Source: an uncultured Ruminiclostridium sp. (GTDB lineage: Bacteria; Bacillota; Clostridia; Oscillospirales; Ruminococcaceae). Taken from it: a stretch of DNA of 64,000 nt. Below the pieces are notes generated by a model. The model saw only the letters and a program-made list of their open reading frames with translations. It did not search any database and was not told where the DNA came from. The stretch's first letter is position 1, and each line of letters starts with the position of its first letter. The stretch spans positions 16,140 to 80,139 of the forward strand of contig CANQED010000013.1 of NCBI GenBank assembly GCA_947594425.1. Direction: 5' to 3'. The position numbers were made by a program, and so were the translations under genes. Below are positions 22,101 through 29,917 of the stretch, piece by piece.

Positions 22101-23778
22101 CAAGTTCAGGAGAGCTTTCTTTTGAATCAGTGAATCTATGCTTATTCTTCACTATCCTAAAAGATAGTGTAAAAGTTCCTTTAGTGTCAGGTGTAGCATC
22201 CAACATTACGGCATGAGAAATTGTACTACTGTTTCCGCCGTAAGTTACATTTATACCGTTTGAGCCTGAATGGTCAAGATCAGTTTTAGCGCCACTTGAT
22301 CCACTACCTATAGAATCCATTTTTGTGCCTTCACTAAAAGAAACAGCACCTGTCGTTTCATCCGCTTGAACAGGAACAGTGTTGTATGCATAGTTATACG
22401 TTCCAGTTTCTTCATTGTAATTAGCTAAATTTAAGCCCCAGTCACGGTCATTTCCGGATGTAGAAGCCACAACACCATACTTAGCAAATCCATAATACCC
22501 TAACAGAGCTTCATGCGCAGGAAGTGCATAACCGAATTCCTCGCGCTCAACCGCCTCTGCTTCCTCTCCATCCCAGTAGCCTATAGGCACTTCTTCATTT
22601 GTATCCGAGCGGGGGTCAAAGATGTAATATGAATAATCTGCTATACCGAGCTTAGAATTATCGGTATTATTCTTATTAAGTATCTCAGCTAAAGCATCGT
22701 TTGTGAGTATGCCGTTTTCGTCTGCTATTTCTACTCCGCTGCCAAGAGCATTTTTGATATTGCCGATATCATTGCCATCGAGTTGGATAGGCTGAAGCTC
22801 ATCGGCGGGGTTAGCCATCGACCCCGACGCGTCGAGTATCAGGCCTACATTAGCCGACGTAGTGCCGACGAACCATGCCTCAAGGCTGAGGTCAAACGTT
22901 CTGCCGTCGTTAACTTCACCCATAAAGGCTTCCATAGCGGTCTTATCAGTATGGAGACCCTCTTCGGTGTTGTAGTACTTGGTAAGCTCTTTGCCCTCAT
23001 ATTTGCCATCTTCAATTTCGCTGTTGTCATCAACGGGGTTAAGATTGCCATCATCATCTATGTATGCGTAGAAAGTGTCTTTCTGAGGATCATCAAATAA
23101 ATCCGTTTCGCCCGAACCGCTTACAAGATCATTGTCCTTGTTGATACCTGCAACGTATAAGCTCTTGTTGGTGTAGAATACGTGGGATTTTACGAGGTGG
23201 ATTCCGCCCTTTTCGCCGTGGATAATGAGCTTCTTTTCGCCGTGCGATGAACCGTCAGTGTCTTGTATATCAACCGCGGTATGACCGGCAGAGACCGAAA
23301 AGCCCGCAAATGCTTCATAAGCCTTGGAGCTGTCTTCTTCGGTAAATTCGTTTGAATAAATGATGAGGTCGCCCGTTTTGGTATCAAAAGTTGCGTAAAC
23401 ATCATGGGTTAATTCAAGATCCGTGGGCTTGTCGCTGCTAGAGTATTCGATATATGTATAATCAATATATGAATAGTCGGTTGTATCTTCGGTTTTTACA
23501 TAAGATCTATAAAATAATGAGTAGTAATCGTCGGCTGTATTTTCGTGAATATAAGCGTCGATAACGATATCAAGCTTTTCCTCTTGATATTCGCCCTTTT
23601 CGTCGGTGGTGTGCCACTCGTTTATAATTACATGCTTATCGTTGCGAACGTCGAGCGATTCTGACGCGGCGCTTACGGACATAAGATCCGACAGCGACAG
23701 ACCCGCCATTGTCGATACCATTATGGCAAAGCTGAGCAGCAACGCTGTAATTCTTTTACCAAAAGTCTTAACGGTCAT
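13165..23778 (-). CDS. Giant (3537 aa) cell-wall-anchored adhesin: signal peptide, vWA domain split by a LamG-like insertion, 9 FctA/Spy0128-type pilin isopeptide-like modules, 2 Cna-B-like modules, TTKPEE stalk, NPITG sorting signal
   Basis: Signal peptide (ITALLLSFAIMVSTMAG); DASGSM and FTDGKD MIDAS segments; repeated K...E...N isopeptide-like modules; C-terminal NPITG-hydrophobic-KKKK. Confidence 0.9.
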   Translation of the reverse strand: MTVKTFGKRITALLLSFAIMVSTMAGLSLSDLMSVSAASESLDVRNDKHVIINEWHTTDEKGEYQEEKLDIVIDAYIHENTADDYYSLFYRSYVKTEDTTDYSYIDYTYIEYSSSDKPTDLELTHDVYATFDTKTGDLIIYSNEFTEEDSSKAYEAFAGFSVSAGHTAVDIQDTDGSSHGEKKLIIHGEKGGIHLVKSHVFYTNKSLYVAGINKDNDLVSGSGETDLFDDPQKDTFYAYIDDDGNLNPVDDNSEIEDGKYEGKELTKYYNTEEGLHTDKTAMEAFMGEVNDGRTFDLSLEAWFVGTTSANVGLILDASGSMANPADELQPIQLDGNDIGNIKNALGSGVEIADENGILTNDALAEILNKNNTDNSKLGIADYSYYIFDPRSDTNEEVPIGYWDGEEAEAVEREEFGYALPAHEALLGYYGFAKYGVVASTSGNDRDWGLNLANYNEETGTYNYAYNTVPVQADETTGAVSFSEGTKMDSIGSGSSGAKTDLDHSGSNGINVTYGGNSSTISHAVMLDATPDTKGTFTLSFRIVKNKHRFTDSKESSPELDELIYIGPTSAESKDEYYRIYRAGGGSSGHLRLDLGSETIFNSNSSGYTGKSGADKKFFDLCDTANSGSAQYLTLVFDTNTSTIKTYINGELKATKNVKNMPSSSLNIILGGLKDNANGSDIFIDEVYVYKTALGDKDVLDLYNEYQKDKNSYNKKQESYKNREGTSNNTESTFVAEEDLNRTDTTTTQLDDKCAMCDDTPLASIGNDLPEDVEDREGWYYVSFMSNYYANYISEDIGTSKEFRYLQTYYDKDLSGDKTTPGHYVFHYQGKDTPHSFNLLEDIVDKTYDTLDSEKVDGNDYEYQQVIYKPTDNSPLKFFINEEGNLCCFFSTNDNTSAKSVDGRNGWSYVYEKKDEEDTKVEALQSALSTFATGLSETIPSANMSAVRFSVAKKTKEVTNPIDDRGIRESDYGQLVLLDWTNDPEEENSILNIGRGDGTSDAYAESNIHDYSMNQYNYGLTGGTNTSTGLQSYITYLDKKQPDSENNKKYIVLFTDGKDTELSGKLESETELKTAIQETEAYKLAKQLREDGYTIYCVMLSAGSVEEGSHDYDQAMKFLASLAYDEETLGEEFYDSEELNISDIPNIYSGNDTDELQEAFEKILDSISEDLVEYTVQDYIDPRFDLVDTDGKTWHLNADGKVEVTDSKGNVVSDQPKIYKDKDGTAEEVSGDKKLSDTNYALITLDPKGASVPTNPAEDDADAPKSNATARLYFDSDKDANMYYLKWVDQTIPSCVKGDESLSVWKSTVKVRAKDDFIGGNAVLTNGNGEKQNYVYKETDTAATSGTTHTQKEEGVEKDKVMVSKGFPRTTVNIAVPTIAMPSGEQTIYMGEKLTADGAADKLGKIIRDYIGTTEVENPTTVSQTYSWYWEYLMRYANYNFTKTVTGKSGETYPTYYQAGKSSEENFKALLEDLVEKGKEDEALEIPYFYLSYEDDDHVQHYQTGSAAHHEKDVLGLLTVKWTDMDADGAAYPDGDGTTTDTEPRQSKLEVTYEPIPISDDETVESPTGKSRETYNKENVHDEKGTEGGSSKNIYEWDPEFKPPVGDETTSETDGLTASGTFRTNIVKGELMMFMELDAEDLEYLSTHGLADSFNYRAKLMRTYDDREAEEVGTFTFKYDMNDITALAADEDGTVRVFAPLVYTEDGRKLDADAGKGDGLPIGDYQIVPDDTYTELSQPMAFKWGNEDGTETITVWPLIALTAEEKDNYTSWDKADKSYFIGGFDILTKTYKASSEEVADALSFFEAFKFETTKTGANFSLGTTDRGDRVLSTYNEDTGRLEKEKHIPLYTMSRYGLARISGIIEKGDLKITKVVQDDINDIDGEEHPDTEKVFTFTVTLKGDKAITGEFETEITKADGTKETGSVTFDENGDVGEATVTLHRGESITIKDLPAGATYTVSEQDEDGYTSKPTGEQNGTIAKDKTAEITYTNIYSATGEITLELIKEILGRDFASDEEFTFEITPTEAVEDGATVTVEGSESTAEKVEQGTSFTVTLDKAKKNRNITFAFDKLGKYVFTITEKSATEEDDLFYDTKTVTVTFNVSDKEANRDGKLIVEAEYSVTNTVDIADDDNGVDEDKNEITFTNKSHINWTPEVEKVLNGRDWTDDDEFTFNIELVKDAMQPGDTRVTDPVVMPTDTTATVKGSDGTEGEHIAKFGDVTFYSAGIYQFKITEQEGTDKHITYDTKTYTVKVTVSVDENGHLDISSVKRVSGNSEEEIEDHLTITNNYTVDVTAEVDIPIIKHLDREWQSTDSFGFVLEADDEETQKAIDDKIITLPNGGEFTINNDNKDKQVLIDNIKFDGVVLEKGSDGEYSKTYNFIIKEVIPKGAVNNVYNGIKYDTTEYHFTVTITTNEDGKPVFDVEYNDLKTDNAAEFKNTYTADPASTTFSVSKEISGRPEGKEWIDGDTFTFTLTPDSDTEKSKGTGWSIADDKNEVTISNTDESKTAKFGTLTFTEAGEYTFTVKEEKGGIAGITYDDTVYTITVTVSDNFEGGLEATAKITADGEPYTDPDNNLAFTNEYKAKSVKVSGKTYAALTVKKVLDGDRGWLNTDTFTFTITPDGGNPAVVRFSPATVVIRGSDKEKTAEFGEAEFTEAGTYTYTVTERNAGTVHDNITYDKNSYTVTIVVTDDGTGQLSAKVTNNYDLSNPDGAMTFTNTYDAPTPATLDGKTKLQITKELTLRPWESTDEFTFTLTPTSANFKNNAEFANGGDSDTVTITSSDPGEGGMRTGAFGDIIFKKAGTYIFEITEDTSDLPTSVHALSSEIDVTVVVKEVSDEYGNKHLEIGDVTYSRDDMTFVNEYEPNAITVNIDFMKKIVGRDWLGSDVFNFALEADIPDMSSFRMTDVEKTIRGTDQPTEQHKTDRFTLQFLLPGEYWFTAYEVIDDTIPNSIDPCTTEFHICVVVTDNDGVLSADTKFYDGERKAIDEIVFDNHYEATGIWPPKVIKTIDGRDFEDDDEFSFHLELIDWPAEVDKNEVQMPDDITVSFNSAKSKGKGDNVREALFDNVTFTHTGLYRFELTENTDEEIFEIAFGGEDYIIDVDVHDEGDGTLKANPVIHEEEIIHTDGYEFTNIYNPTPGSLTISKEVDDKANETSDKDKVFEFTVDLFDASGERLVGEYSVDRTNSTADNPTTLTSGGTVRLKDGEAVTIKDLPAGSTYKIVEADADGYTPDEIERTGTIVKGTNTEEKYTNTYEATGDGTIEVSKTVSGREWTDGEEFTVLITPDDPDAVTDGAIEIAVQPDGAYHLTLDKENSTRGLGITFHKTGTFTFTVKEQLDSDSDLTFDTSEHTVTFEVKDDGDGTLTVSGEGNTGIVFVNTYTSSTEPDDPTNPDNPPPEDTTTPTEPDTPTPGDSHDVTTKPDDTTTPEDTTKPEETTKPEETTKPEETTKPEETTKPEETTKPDETTKPADTTKPADTTAPEETTKPEETTPPATDTPDDNPITGVSPDVRTVLLAAAVTAAAALMLKKKKGSSK
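13285..13530 (-). repeat. 18-bp tandem repeat encoding TTKPEE (stalk)
   Basis: Translation ...TTKPEETTKPEETTKPEETTKPEETTKPEETTKPDETTKPADTTKPADTTAPEETTKPEE...; DNA GGCTTAGTAGTTTCCTCG-like unit. Confidence 0.9.
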
Positions 23779-23931
23779 TTTAATTTCCTCCTCGGGAATA
23801 TAAAAAATTCGGGATAGAACACTTACCCACGATAATAATCAAGTAAATTATACTACTAAAAATAAAAAAAGTCAATCTTTTTCGGAAAAATTTTATGTAA
23901 AATATCTAAGGGGGTAATATTATACAAAAAA

Positions 23932-23958
23932 CGGTATCGGAAATGTTTTCCGATACCG
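23932..23958 (-). terminator. Intrinsic (possibly bidirectional) terminator downstream of transglutaminase gene
   Basis: CGGTATCGGAAA-TGT-TTTCCGATACCG 12-bp stem flanked by A/T runs. Confidence 0.8.
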
Positions 23959-23973
23959 GTTTTTTGTAAATAT

Positions 23974-26295
23974 TTAGCAGAAAGCCTTAATGTACTTGAA
24001 AATAAGCCTTTTCGGGGGCGAAAGCTCGGCGGCGAGCCGCTTTGCCGCCGCTCGGTAGGCGCTCAGCACGAGCTCGGGCTGTTCGTCGGGGTCTTTGGAA
24101 TAAGCGCAGCGGCTGACGGTATCGATAAGCCCTTGCGGGTCGGGAACGTCGGGGAATTTTGCCCCGATAACGCGGGCGAGCTCGGTATCGCCGATATCGG
24201 TCGATATCCCGCAGTATTCGAGCATAGCGGTAAATCGGGCGAAAGCCGCGCGGGTAGACATACGGCTCAGCCGCCTGAGCAGCAGCTGCCGCCTGAGCGG
24301 GACTATTATTAGCAGTACCGCCGCCGCGCCCGCAATTATGATAAGCGCCGCCGCGAGGACGAAATCGCCGCCCGTGTTCGTGCCGCCGTCCGCAGTATCG
24401 CCGCCGCCCGCGCCGCTCTCGCTCTCGGCCGCGCCGCCGAGGCTGGGCTCTTCGATATTCCACCCGTGCTCGCGCAAGAGCTGACCGAGCACCCCCGTAT
24501 CAAAGCCGGGATAGGTGACCATAGGCAGGCCGTCCGACGAGGGGGTGACCTCTATCGGCGTCCAGCCTTGATTTGGCAGGAAAATTTCCACCCACGCATG
24601 AGCGTCCTCATCGGTGGCGTAGCCGTGCCAACCGCCGTCACTCTCACTGAACGCCGAGGGCTGCACGAGGTATCCCGTCACATACCGCGCGGGAACGCCG
24701 TACATACGGTACATAAGCGCCGCGACCGTGGCAAAATGCTCGCAGTACCCGCGCTTGCTCTCAAACAGGAAATACTCCGCCACGTCCTCATTAAACGGCG
24801 TCCACCCCGGGGTAAGGGAGTACTTCGCGTTGCTCTGCAAGGTGTAGATTATGAACGCGGTGATGTCGTTAAGCTCGGTGAGGGGGTTCTCCTCCACAAG
24901 CTGAGTTAGACGCGGCAGGCGGTCTCTCGGCACGTATAGGTATTTGTAGTCGAGCCGCGAGATATAATTTTCCTCCGCGATAGAATATATGCTGGCGATA
25001 TTCTGAAAGTCGGACTTTATATTGTCGGCGGTGATATTCATCTGCCCGGGCTGATAGAAATAGACCGAGTAGCCCTCGACGTTGCCGGAGCGGTGGGATA
25101 TACCCTCGATGTCATTATATGCCGACATATTATAGGGCATAAAGTAAGTCGAATAGTCCCCCGATACGTGCTTTACGTTAAGGCTGTTAGGCTCAGGCTC
25201 GGCGGTGGTGTGCTGATTTAGGTGGTAGTACATATTGACCATATCGGCAAGGTAAACGTATTCGCCCTCGCTCAGGCTGTCCCAGCTGAACGTAAGGGTC
25301 GGCTCGCCTTCCTCGCCATAATAATCTATCAGCAGCGAGGTGTCGCCGAGATCCGACATATCCCCCTCAGACCATTCGCCGCCGAGATATTCTTTTCCGC
25401 AAAAGCCGCGCAGGTAGATGTTCTCGGTCGGCTGACGCTCGGCGGTTAGCTCTAAATGGCGCGCGCCGGTGCGGTAGACGTTGCCGCGGTTGACCGTGCC
25501 GCCGGTGACGGGCTGGGAAAGTACCCCCGCGAGCCCTCTCACCGCCGTGGTTAAAAGCCCCTCGGTAGCGAATATGACATTATACATCTGCTCGGTGAAA
25601 AACGACACCGCGGGCAATGCGAGCACAAACGCCGCCGCAGTCAGCACCGCCGTGACAATGCCGCAGCGCTGGAGCAGGGCGCTCTTATTGTCGGAAAAGG
25701 ACAGCTCGCGACCTTTGCGCGCCTCGGCTATCCTGAATACCCAGAATACCAGCTGATACAGCAGGAAAAGCAGGGCGGTTATTTCGTTTACCTTTACGCC
25801 GAAAAGCGGGGATATCAGCAGCAGAGCGGTTGTCAAAAGGTACAGCAGCGCGTGGCTCTTGCCCGCCACCTCAAGCCCGAACATCCCGAGCGTCATAAGC
25901 AGCGATAATATCAGCACCGTGCCGGTCATATCGAGAGGGGCGTCGCCGCTTCCTCTTATTATCAAATACAATGCCATAGCCTGATTGCGGATAACGTCGC
26001 GGTTAAGCACGAGCATTAGTCCGAGCAATACCGTCAGCGAGATAGACACGCCGAACACAAGCCACTTGCTCTTCTTCCACATAAAATGAAGCGCCGTGCA
26101 TAATACCAAAACCGCCGGGTAGACGACCATCGGCGAAAAGATAACGACCTCGGTCTGCGACAAAAACATAAGCAATGCAAAACTACCCGCAATAAGCAGG
26201 GGCAATGCCGCGTGGGTCTTGTCGGGCTTTTGCTCTTTAGCGGTGGTCTTTATTATCATTTGGCGCTTTGCGCCTTTATTTTTTGCCAAGAGCAT
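23974..26295 (-). CDS. TgpA-like membrane protein with transglutaminase-like domain (start chosen at internal Met)
   Basis: Multiple TMs, then FESKRGYCEHFATVAALMYRMYGVPARYVTGYL...DEDAHAWVEIFLPNQGWTPIEVTPS: Cys-His-Asp transglutaminase core. Confidence 0.9.
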   Translation of the reverse strand: MLLAKNKGAKRQMIIKTTAKEQKPDKTHAALPLLIAGSFALLMFLSQTEVVIFSPMVVYPAVLVLCTALHFMWKKSKWLVFGVSISLTVLLGLMLVLNRDVIRNQAMALYLIIRGSGDAPLDMTGTVLILSLLMTLGMFGLEVAGKSHALLYLLTTALLLISPLFGVKVNEITALLFLLYQLVFWVFRIAEARKGRELSFSDNKSALLQRCGIVTAVLTAAAFVLALPAVSFFTEQMYNVIFATEGLLTTAVRGLAGVLSQPVTGGTVNRGNVYRTGARHLELTAERQPTENIYLRGFCGKEYLGGEWSEGDMSDLGDTSLLIDYYGEEGEPTLTFSWDSLSEGEYVYLADMVNMYYHLNQHTTAEPEPNSLNVKHVSGDYSTYFMPYNMSAYNDIEGISHRSGNVEGYSVYFYQPGQMNITADNIKSDFQNIASIYSIAEENYISRLDYKYLYVPRDRLPRLTQLVEENPLTELNDITAFIIYTLQSNAKYSLTPGWTPFNEDVAEYFLFESKRGYCEHFATVAALMYRMYGVPARYVTGYLVQPSAFSESDGGWHGYATDEDAHAWVEIFLPNQGWTPIEVTPSSDGLPMVTYPGFDTGVLGQLLREHGWNIEEPSLGGAAESESGAGGGDTADGGTNTGGDFVLAAALIIIAGAAAVLLIIVPLRRQLLLRRLSRMSTRAAFARFTAMLEYCGISTDIGDTELARVIGAKFPDVPDPQGLIDTVSRCAYSKDPDEQPELVLSAYRAAAKRLAAELSPPKRLIFKYIKAFC

Positions 26296-26314
26296 ACGCC
26301 CCCTTTCGCTAAAG

Positions 26315-27376
26315 TCAGACGAGCTTGTACTCCGCCTGCTCAATAAGAATTTCGGCCGTCTGAAGTATATACTGATCGATAATTTCGCCGTCAAGGACGA
26401 GCCGTCCCGCGGTATCTATAAGAAAATATTTCGCGCCGTCGGGTATGTTTGCCCTTAAATCGGGCGCTATCGCGGTATGCCCTATAATATATAGGCGGTG
26501 CAATACCTCGCGTATACCGTCGCCGTCGCTGACAGCGCATTTAATGACGGTTTTATTTTCCTCATCGTAATAGTGGATGTAAACCTCGGCGGAGCAGTCG
26601 AGCAGCCCCTTAGCCAAGGCGTACAGCATGGTATAATACCCGCTCGCCGCCATTGCCGAAAGGCTGTCAAAGCCGTTCATATCCGCGAGGATATGTATCA
26701 CAAGCTCGCTCTCGCGCTCGTATTCTTTTATCCACAGCTCGTCACTCTTAGCGCTGACGTTCCAGTGGATATAGCGGCTCGGGTCGCCGGGGCGGTACTC
26801 TCTTATCTGCCTTATCTCGTCGTGGTCGTCCCCGGGGCGGTTTATGGTATAACTGCGGTCGAGCTCGTCAAGCCCTCCGTCCGAGGGGGCGTATTCAAAC
26901 CGCATAGCTATGTCCTTAGGGAACACGGCGAGCGTCATCTTATCGTCGAGCTTACGACTAAGCCCCACAAGCGAGAGATAATCGTATATCCTTACCTTAG
27001 TGAGCCTAAGCTCGATTATCCCGCAGTAAAAGGGGTCTACGGTAAATTCGGCGTCGCTGTGTCCGTTGTCGCAGCTGCCGTAAAGCTTTCTTTTGTCGGG
27101 CTTTTCGCCGATATAATTCGATCTAACGGTAACGTAAAAGATCGCCATTGGCAGCCTCCCGCCGTAGCTTGCGGATATAAGACAGCTTATAGGCGAGCCG
27201 ACGATACCCGTGGCGTTCTTTTTGGCAAAGCCGACGGCAAACCTCTTGGCAAAATACCACGGCAAAATAAACGACACTGCGCCGAATATCAGCTCCGCCG
27301 CCGCCATAAGCATAAGCGTCGGGTACTGATACATAGCCGCGAAATAGTAGGTCAAAAACGCAAGGAGAAGTATCAT
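26315..27376 (-). CDS. DUF58 domain-containing protein
   Basis: IREYRPGDPSRYIHWNVSAKSDELWIKEYERE DUF58 signature; between MoxR and transglutaminase genes. Confidence 0.9.
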   Translation of the reverse strand: MILLLAFLTYYFAAMYQYPTLMLMAAAELIFGAVSFILPWYFAKRFAVGFAKKNATGIVGSPISCLISASYGGRLPMAIFYVTVRSNYIGEKPDKRKLYGSCDNGHSDAEFTVDPFYCGIIELRLTKVRIYDYLSLVGLSRKLDDKMTLAVFPKDIAMRFEYAPSDGGLDELDRSYTINRPGDDHDEIRQIREYRPGDPSRYIHWNVSAKSDELWIKEYERESELVIHILADMNGFDSLSAMAASGYYTMLYALAKGLLDCSAEVYIHYYDEENKTVIKCAVSDGDGIREVLHRLYIIGHTAIAPDLRANIPDGAKYFLIDTAGRLVLDGEIIDQYILQTAEILIEQAEYKLV

Positions 27377-28326
27377 CGTCCTTTATCTCCTAAGGGCGGC
27401 CTTTCTACCGAGCGGAGTATCTGCGCAAGTATCTTGAGCCTGCTCGCGCCCTCGGCTCGTGCCGCAGAGCTTAATGTTATCCTGTGGGATACCGTGTAGT
27501 AAAACTGCTCCGCTACGTCCTCGGGGGTGACATAATCCCTGCCCGAAAGCCAAGCCGCCGCGCGGGACATCTTGACTAAGGCTATGGTAGCCCGAGGGCT
27601 GGCGCCGCGCTCGATATAGGGGCTGTTTCTTGTGGCGGCGACAAGCTGCACTATGTAGCGGTAAACGGTATCCTTGATATATATATCGTATATCTGCTTT
27701 TGAATGGCGAGCAATTCGTCCTTATCGAGCACCTGCTCGGCAAGCTCTGTCCTGCCGTGCTCGCTTACAGACTCCGCCATAGCCACCTCGTGCTCAAAAT
27801 CGGGATAGCCCAGCGACAGATTTATCATAAAGCGATCCACCTGCGCGTCGGGCAGGCGCTGTGTCCCCGCCGTACCGATAGGGTTTTGCGTAGCGATAAC
27901 GGTAAACGGCTCGGGGACATTGCGGGTAACGCCGTCGACCGACACCTTGTGCTCTTCCATTACCTCGAGCAGCGCGGACTGCGTTTTCGGCGAGGTGCGG
28001 TTTATCTCGTCGGCAAGCAAAAGATTGCAAAAGACTGAGCCGGGCTGATAGACAAATTCCTGCGCGTCGCGCTTATACACCGAAAAGCCCGTCAGATCCG
28101 ACGGCATAACGTCGGGGGTAAACTGCACGCGGTGAAAATCCAGCCGCATAACGCGCGAGAAAGCGAGCGCGAGTGTAGTCTTTCCTGTGCCGGGTATATC
28201 CTCGAGCAATATATGCCCACCCGCAAACACCGCGAGCAGTACCTCGCGCACCTCGTGGCTCTTACCGAGGATGACCTTGTTTATCTGCTCCTCGGCACGC
28301 TTTGCTTTTTCGAGATATTCATTCAT
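27373..28326 (-). CDS. MoxR family AAA ATPase
   Basis: GHILLEDIPGTGKTTLALAFSR, LLADEINRTSPKTQSALLEVMEE, FTVIATQNPIGTAGTQRLPDAQVDRF. Confidence 0.95.
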   Translation of the reverse strand: MNEYLEKAKRAEEQINKVILGKSHEVREVLLAVFAGGHILLEDIPGTGKTTLALAFSRVMRLDFHRVQFTPDVMPSDLTGFSVYKRDAQEFVYQPGSVFCNLLLADEINRTSPKTQSALLEVMEEHKVSVDGVTRNVPEPFTVIATQNPIGTAGTQRLPDAQVDRFMINLSLGYPDFEHEVAMAESVSEHGRTELAEQVLDKDELLAIQKQIYDIYIKDTVYRYIVQLVAATRNSPYIERGASPRATIALVKMSRAAAWLSGRDYVTPEDVAEQFYYTVSHRITLSSAARAEGASRLKILAQILRSVERPPLGDKGR

Positions 28327-28491
28327 AGCCGCACCTTCTTTAAATAATCATGTGTAAATATTCTACCATACAATTAAATCTTTGTCAATCGAGGCGGTAA
28401 ATGAAAATATACAAAAAATCCCGTACATACTGTCATTTTATTTTGGGTTTGGACATATAATCAAGCAGTATAAAAAGGGAGGAATTCTATT

Positions 28492-29856
28492 ATGTTCGTT
28501 ATGACTATGACCAAGCGCAGGCTATTGCGTGTGGTGACGCTGGTGCTTGTGCTGATAACAGGCGCGGCGATAGGGATATTTGCGGTGCTGTCCTGCGTCG
28601 ATACAAAGGCGGAGAGCGTAAAAACGCCTATATACTGCGTCGACCGTGCCGACAACAAAATAAGTCTTACCTTTGACTGTGCGTGGGGGAACAGCAACAC
28701 CGATATGCTTATCTCCATACTCGAGCAGGCGGGAGTAAAGGCGACGTTTTTCGTCACGGGGGAATTTTGCGACAAATACCCCGACGATGTGAAAAAGCTG
28801 TATGACGCGGGTCACGAGATAGCTAATCACTCAGACACCCACCCGCACCTAAAGGGGATGAACGTAAACGACCTTATCGCCGACACTAAGGAATGCTCGC
28901 GCAAGATAGAGATGATAACGGGAGCCTCTTCCCCGCTCTACCGCGCGCCCTACGGGGAGTACGACGACAAGTCGCTGACCACCCTAGAGGGTATGGATAT
29001 GAAGGTGATACAGTGGAATGTGGACAGCATAGACTGGGATAAGCCCTCGCCCGAGACCATTATCGAGCGCACGACCAAAAATATCGCGTCGGGGTCGATA
29101 CTGCTGTTCCATAACGACCTCGAAAACACCTCGGAGGCTTTGCCTAAAGTTTTAGAGAGCCTTATCGGGCAGGGCTTTGAGCCCGTAAAGGTATCCGAGC
29201 TGATTTACGCCGACAACTACACCATAGACGGCACGGGCAAGCAGATAAAGCTTGAAGAAAGCACGTCGACTATAGTATACAGCTCCGACCCCGTGATAAA
29301 CTCGGCGTTCGAGGCGCTCGCGGACGGCTTTACCCGCGAGGACGTGGACAGACTTGAGGCGGAGGGTATGTCGGAGGAAATGGCTCAGCGCGCCGAGGCA
29401 TTTCTCACCGAGGAGCAGATAGCGGCGATAGAAACGCTGTATTACGAGGATCTGCTCGACCTGTTCGCAAAGCTTAAGTCGGCGGTGTATGCAAAAGAGG
29501 ACGGCTCGCAGACAGATATGCCCGAGCAGTCGGACGGCAGTGAACAATCGGGGGACGGCGAGCAGACAGAAGCTCCCGCGCAGACGGACGGCGACGTAAT
29601 AGCGCAGACCGACCGCCCCGCTCAATCGACGGCGCAGACCTCGGAGCTGCCCACTAAGGACGGAGCAGTCCCCGCGGCGACCTCGACCGCGCAGAATGTA
29701 GCCGCCACCTCGGCACAAAGCACACCCGAGAGCACGCCTGAGAGCACACCCGCGCCAACTTCTATTGAGGAGAGCGCGTCGCCCGACCCCACAGACAGCG
29801 GCAGCGTACCCGCACCGATAATTATTGAGGATAAGAGTTATTCCGCCATAAAATAA
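28492..29856 (+). CDS. Polysaccharide deacetylase (NodB domain) with low-complexity C-terminal tail
   Basis: KISLTFDCAWG, HSDTHPHLKGM, YRAPYGEYD, FHNDLENT motifs; N-terminal TM. Confidence 0.93.
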   Translation: MFVMTMTKRRLLRVVTLVLVLITGAAIGIFAVLSCVDTKAESVKTPIYCVDRADNKISLTFDCAWGNSNTDMLISILEQAGVKATFFVTGEFCDKYPDDVKKLYDAGHEIANHSDTHPHLKGMNVNDLIADTKECSRKIEMITGASSPLYRAPYGEYDDKSLTTLEGMDMKVIQWNVDSIDWDKPSPETIIERTTKNIASGSILLFHNDLENTSEALPKVLESLIGQGFEPVKVSELIYADNYTIDGTGKQIKLEESTSTIVYSSDPVINSAFEALADGFTREDVDRLEAEGMSEEMAQRAEAFLTEEQIAAIETLYYEDLLDLFAKLKSAVYAKEDGSQTDMPEQSDGSEQSGDGEQTEAPAQTDGDVIAQTDRPAQSTAQTSELPTKDGAVPAATSTAQNVAATSAQSTPESTPESTPAPTSIEESASPDPTDSGSVPAPIIIEDKSYSAIK

Positions 29857-29861
29857 GCTAT

Positions 29862-29890
29862 GCCCGCCTGTGAAACCATCGCAGGCGGGC
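29862..29890 (+). terminator. Intrinsic terminator after polysaccharide deacetylase
   Basis: GCCCGCCTG...CAGGCGGGC 9-bp stem followed by CTTTT. Confidence 0.7.
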
Positions 29891-29917
29891 ACGCTTTTGC
29901 ATTAAATGCGGTTTAAA

